The translations under genes and the position numbers were made by a program. The notes under the pieces are model-generated. The model was not told the DNA's origin, did no database searches, and saw only the letters and a program-made list of their open reading frames with translations. 64,000 bases of DNA from Fidelibacterota bacterium (GTDB lineage: Bacteria > Fidelibacterota > Marinisomatia > SCGC-AAA003-L08 > JACNLC01), in assembly GCA_014381725.1 (NCBI GenBank), contig JACNLC010000070.1, positions 1 through 64,000 of the forward strand. Direction: 5' to 3'. How positions within the stretch are numbered: the first letter of the stretch is position 1; every line of letters begins with the position of its first letter. Positions 60,959 through 64,000 of the stretch are shown here, piece after piece.

Positions 60959-62295
60959 AAAGGATCCTTTTAAGAAATGGGACAATTGTCAATTCTTGCA
61001 AAATCACCAAGATGGACATTCTGATTCTCAGTGAAACAATTGAACAAATTGGTGAAAATTTGCCCATTGAAAACGGAGTTGAAATTTTGGATTGTTCCGG
61101 GAAATTGATTTTTCCCGGCATTATTGATTCACACACGCACATGGGCGTTCCGATAAAATCTGGTTTTTCTGCCGATAATTTTGAAACTGGTACAAAATCC
61201 GCAGTTCATGGAGGCGTAACTACGATTTTAGATTTTACAATATTGGACGAAAATCAAACGCTACGACAAAGCATAGAATCGCGTAAATTTGACGCAGCAA
61301 AATCCATTTGTGATTACAATTTACATTGCAATATTACTCAATATTCGGAAGAAATTTTATCCGAAATTCCGATTTTAATTGAAACAGGAATCACAAGTTT
61401 CAAAATATTCACAACCTACGAAGAAGCAGGGATGATGCTTTATTACGAACAAATTCAGCGGATTGCACAAGCAATTTCAGCACATGACGGTTTGCTAATG
61501 GTGCACGCAGAAGATGATGAAATTCTTAGAAATGCAATGTTGCCCTTTAAAACGAAATTTATCACAGATCCATTTTATCATGCGCTGAGTCGTCCCGACG
61601 ATGCAGAAGCAGTAGCCATTCAAAAAATTGGGGAAATCTCGGAAAAAACCGGATGCAGGATTTACATCGTTCATCTGAGTTCCGCAAAGGGCTTAGAAAC
61701 GGCGAAACAATTTGAAAATCTTGTTGTAGAAACCTGTCCGCAATATCTATTTTTGGACGAGAACATATACAAAAAAGACGACGGGCGTATGTTTGTGGCA
61801 AGTCCGCCACTGAGAAAACGCCATGATAACGATGAACTTTGGGGTGGGATTTTAGACGGAAGTATCAGCACAATCGGCACAGATCATTGCCCCTTTTTCG
61901 AAAAACCTCGCGAAATACATTTTTCTGATATTCCAAATGGAATTGGCGGTGTTGAAACGCTATTTCCTATTTTGCTTGCGCAGTGGATTTTGCGAAAATT
62001 GGATTTGCGATTGCTCAGCAAACTTTTATGCAAAAATCCTGCAAATGTTTTCGGATTGTCTCATCGAAAAGGCACGATTCAAATCGGAAAAGATGCCGAC
62101 TTTGCAATCGTGAATCCGAAGGAAATTCACATGAATTGGGAGAACTCTCTTGTTTCTGCTGTGAATTGGAATGCGTTTACCAATTTTCCAGCATGTTTTC
62201 CAAATCATGTTTTCCGTCGCGGTGATTGGATAGTAAAAGATTCCAGATTGCAGACAGGGAGCAAGGGAGTTTTTGTGAAATCCAAATTTCCTTAA
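60955..62295 (+). CDS. hydA: Dihydropyrimidinase/phenylhydantoinase-like cyclic amidohydrolase
   Basis: LIFPGIIDSHTHMGVPIKSGFSADNFETGTKSAVHGGVTTILDF, HAEDDE, STIGTDHCPF. Confidence 0.9.
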   Translation: MKRILLRNGTIVNSCKITKMDILILSETIEQIGENLPIENGVEILDCSGKLIFPGIIDSHTHMGVPIKSGFSADNFETGTKSAVHGGVTTILDFTILDENQTLRQSIESRKFDAAKSICDYNLHCNITQYSEEILSEIPILIETGITSFKIFTTYEEAGMMLYYEQIQRIAQAISAHDGLLMVHAEDDEILRNAMLPFKTKFITDPFYHALSRPDDAEAVAIQKIGEISEKTGCRIYIVHLSSAKGLETAKQFENLVVETCPQYLFLDENIYKKDDGRMFVASPPLRKRHDNDELWGGILDGSISTIGTDHCPFFEKPREIHFSDIPNGIGGVETLFPILLAQWILRKLDLRLLSKLLCKNPANVFGLSHRKGTIQIGKDADFAIVNPKEIHMNWENSLVSAVNWNAFTNFPACFPNHVFRRGDWIVKDSRLQTGSKGVFVKSKFP

Positions 62296-62414
62296 AATTT
62301 CCCGTTATTTTTGAATTCTCAGTACTTTTTCTAACTGATTTTCTAATATAGGCTTGTTATCTTCTACTTCTACGATTACAAGATCTGCCACTTCGTGTTT
62401 TCAACTCAAGTCTT

Positions 62415-64000
62415 TTAGTTTTCTGAGATTGAACTTACAAGCATCATAACATCAACAATATTTATCTGTCCATCTTCATTCAAATCCGAAGTCCACAATT
62501 CGTATGGATTTGGTTCTGATATACTTAATATATAATTAATAACTGATACTAAATCGTAAATATCAATTTCTCCGTTTGCGTCAATATCTCCGGTTGGAGC
62601 ATCTCCAAGAATATTGATGTAATTTTCTTTTGTATGAGTTACCGGATTGCCATTATAGTCCAAAATTGTTAAACTAACGGAGTAGCTGCCTAGTTCGGTA
62701 TAAATATGATTTGGATTTTGGAGAATACTTTCTGCGCCATCACCAAATTCCCAATAATGATACCCAACTACACCAATAGATTCATCCGTAAACAAAACTT
62801 CCAAAGGTGCAATTCCTAAAATTTGGTTAGCAGAAAAATGTGGACTTGGAACAGAAAGCTGATTATAAATTGTCTCAACAAAAATCATTTCAGTAGTTTC
62901 AACAATTTCATCAGATTGCAATTGAACAAAGTAAAAATCATTCGGATTAATAATTTCACTCTGGAATGTTAAAGGAGTCCAGTCCGTCCATTCGATAATT
63001 CCCACATTATCAAACCACGAATGTGCTTCTCCGCTTTGTGGGATGTTGCTATTCAATCGAATATCAACAAACCGAGTATCTTCCGGTATGGTTAATCCAT
63101 TGTAGTAAAAAGTCCAATCTGTATCACTATTTATGTGAGTTCCAATATCTTCTTGAGCGAGATATGTTGGATTAGTTCTAGAATCATAATATCGAATTTC
63201 AATTGTTACATCTGCACAGTTTTGAGTTTTTATAAAACCATAAAGTGAATGCTTTTTTACTGCATCAACCTTAACTCGTTTTTCAAAATTAGTGACAATG
63301 TTATCAGGCGAATCGGAGTCTCGCCGATGATGGAGAGACCTTTGACCTTCAAACGATTCTGTACCATCTAACCATTCATCATCGCTGTTGGCATTCCACA
63401 GAGATGAACCTTCGTCTTCAAAATTACCCATCCAAACCAATTCTCTTCCTAAGCGAAAATCTGCATTTGTGATTTCTACAATTTCCTCAATTGATGATAT
63501 ATTCCCATTTTTTGGAAGAAATATCGGTGCAGAAATTCCGGATTCCTCAAAATGCATAATTGCTCGATTATAGACAGTAGTTTTAGGCATTAACAAAGTA
63601 TCCATCAATACATTTGCGATTACATTTTCTCTATCAATAAATAAATAAGTATCCAAATCTTTTGACCGCATTGCAAGATAATCAAGAAGATGTTGTCCAA
63701 GTTCACCAGTTGCCTGTTTTGGGATATAATCATCAATATAAATCGGAGTAATAGAATAATCATAAAATCCGGTTTCATTAATTTTCGCATTGAGAATCAT
63801 AGATGGAAATGTTTCTGCATAGCTCAAATCAAACGCAAAATTTCCCAACGAATGGGCGATGAGTTTGCCATTATAAACTTCAACTCCCTGAATAATATGT
63901 GGATGATGAATTATCACCAAATCAGCCCCCGCATCAATCGTATGATGCCGAAGTTCAACATCCCACATCTGTGGCACATCATTCAGTGGAGAATATTCTT
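62415..64000 (-). CDS. CapA-like protein (metallophosphatase-type) with carbohydrate-binding-like, PKD and dockerin-like C-terminal domains, 5' end beyond window
   Basis: GADLVIIHHPHIIQGVEVYNGKLIAHSLGNFAFDL; FGDGAESILQNPNHIYTELGSYSVSLTI (PKD); GDIDANGEIDIYDLVSVINYIL...SDLNEDGQINIVDVMMLV (dockerin-like); frame open to the edge. Confidence 0.85.
   Translation of the reverse strand, partial: EYSPLNDVPQMWDVELRHHTIDAGADLVIIHHPHIIQGVEVYNGKLIAHSLGNFAFDLSYAETFPSMILNAKINETGFYDYSITPIYIDDYIPKQATGELGQHLLDYLAMRSKDLDTYLFIDRENVIANVLMDTLLMPKTTVYNRAIMHFEESGISAPIFLPKNGNISSIEEIVEITNADFRLGRELVWMGNFEDEGSSLWNANSDDEWLDGTESFEGQRSLHHRRDSDSPDNIVTNFEKRVKVDAVKKHSLYGFIKTQNCADVTIEIRYYDSRTNPTYLAQEDIGTHINSDTDWTFYYNGLTIPEDTRFVDIRLNSNIPQSGEAHSWFDNVGIIEWTDWTPLTFQSEIINPNDFYFVQLQSDEIVETTEMIFVETIYNQLSVPSPHFSANQILGIAPLEVLFTDESIGVVGYHYWEFGDGAESILQNPNHIYTELGSYSVSLTILDYNGNPVTHTKENYINILGDAPTGDIDANGEIDIYDLVSVINYILSISEPNPYELWTSDLNEDGQINIVDVMMLVSSISEN

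Noticed and set aside
38854-62295. Selenocysteine-encoding TGA codons
   Set aside because: None of the relevant ORFs is interrupted by an in-frame TGA in the supplied track; selenium use by this enzyme family is as a labile cofactor rather than Sec.
1-64000. CRISPR array search by eye
   Set aside because: No regularly spaced direct repeats with unique spacers were seen.

Overview
AT-rich 64-kb bacterial chromosome segment, mostly densely packed CDS. The lineage looks FCB-like (Bacteroidota/Cloacimonadota-type), inferred from Gld-type ABC genes, a fused cytochrome b SdhC, a PKD/dockerin protein and a T9SS-like C-terminal tail. Layout: (i) 0-2.2 kb, an integron-like cassette: tyrosine recombinase, one complete cassette with a PD-(D/E)XK-like protein, a ~190-bp attC-like palindrome and the start of a second cassette; (ii) 2.2-38.6 kb, housekeeping genes: aroQ, chorismate mutase, CDF transporter, menaquinone genes, Gld-like ABC, sdhCAB, exbB-exbD-exbD-tonB, ctpA, uvrA, ruvB, queA, ispF, gltX, glnS, ispE, tRNA-Gln, prs, rplY, pth, hppA, rpsF-rpsR-rplI; (iii) 38.8-62.3 kb, a large ssnA/ygfK/yqeB/yqeC-type gene cluster for putative selenium-dependent molybdenum hydroxylases and anaerobic purine/hydantoin catabolism, with two hydroxylase sets, two SsnA-like amidohydrolases, two carbamoyltransferases, carbamate kinase and two fold-type-II PLP enzymes; (iv) the 3' part of a CapA-PKD-dockerin protein at the right edge. 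Main candidates for something new are the integron-like cassette with a non-IntI-looking recombinase and the expanded catabolic cluster. Dispersed repeats that have become part of coding sequences are a third notable pattern. All calls are from reading the sequence and supplied translations; no database search was run.
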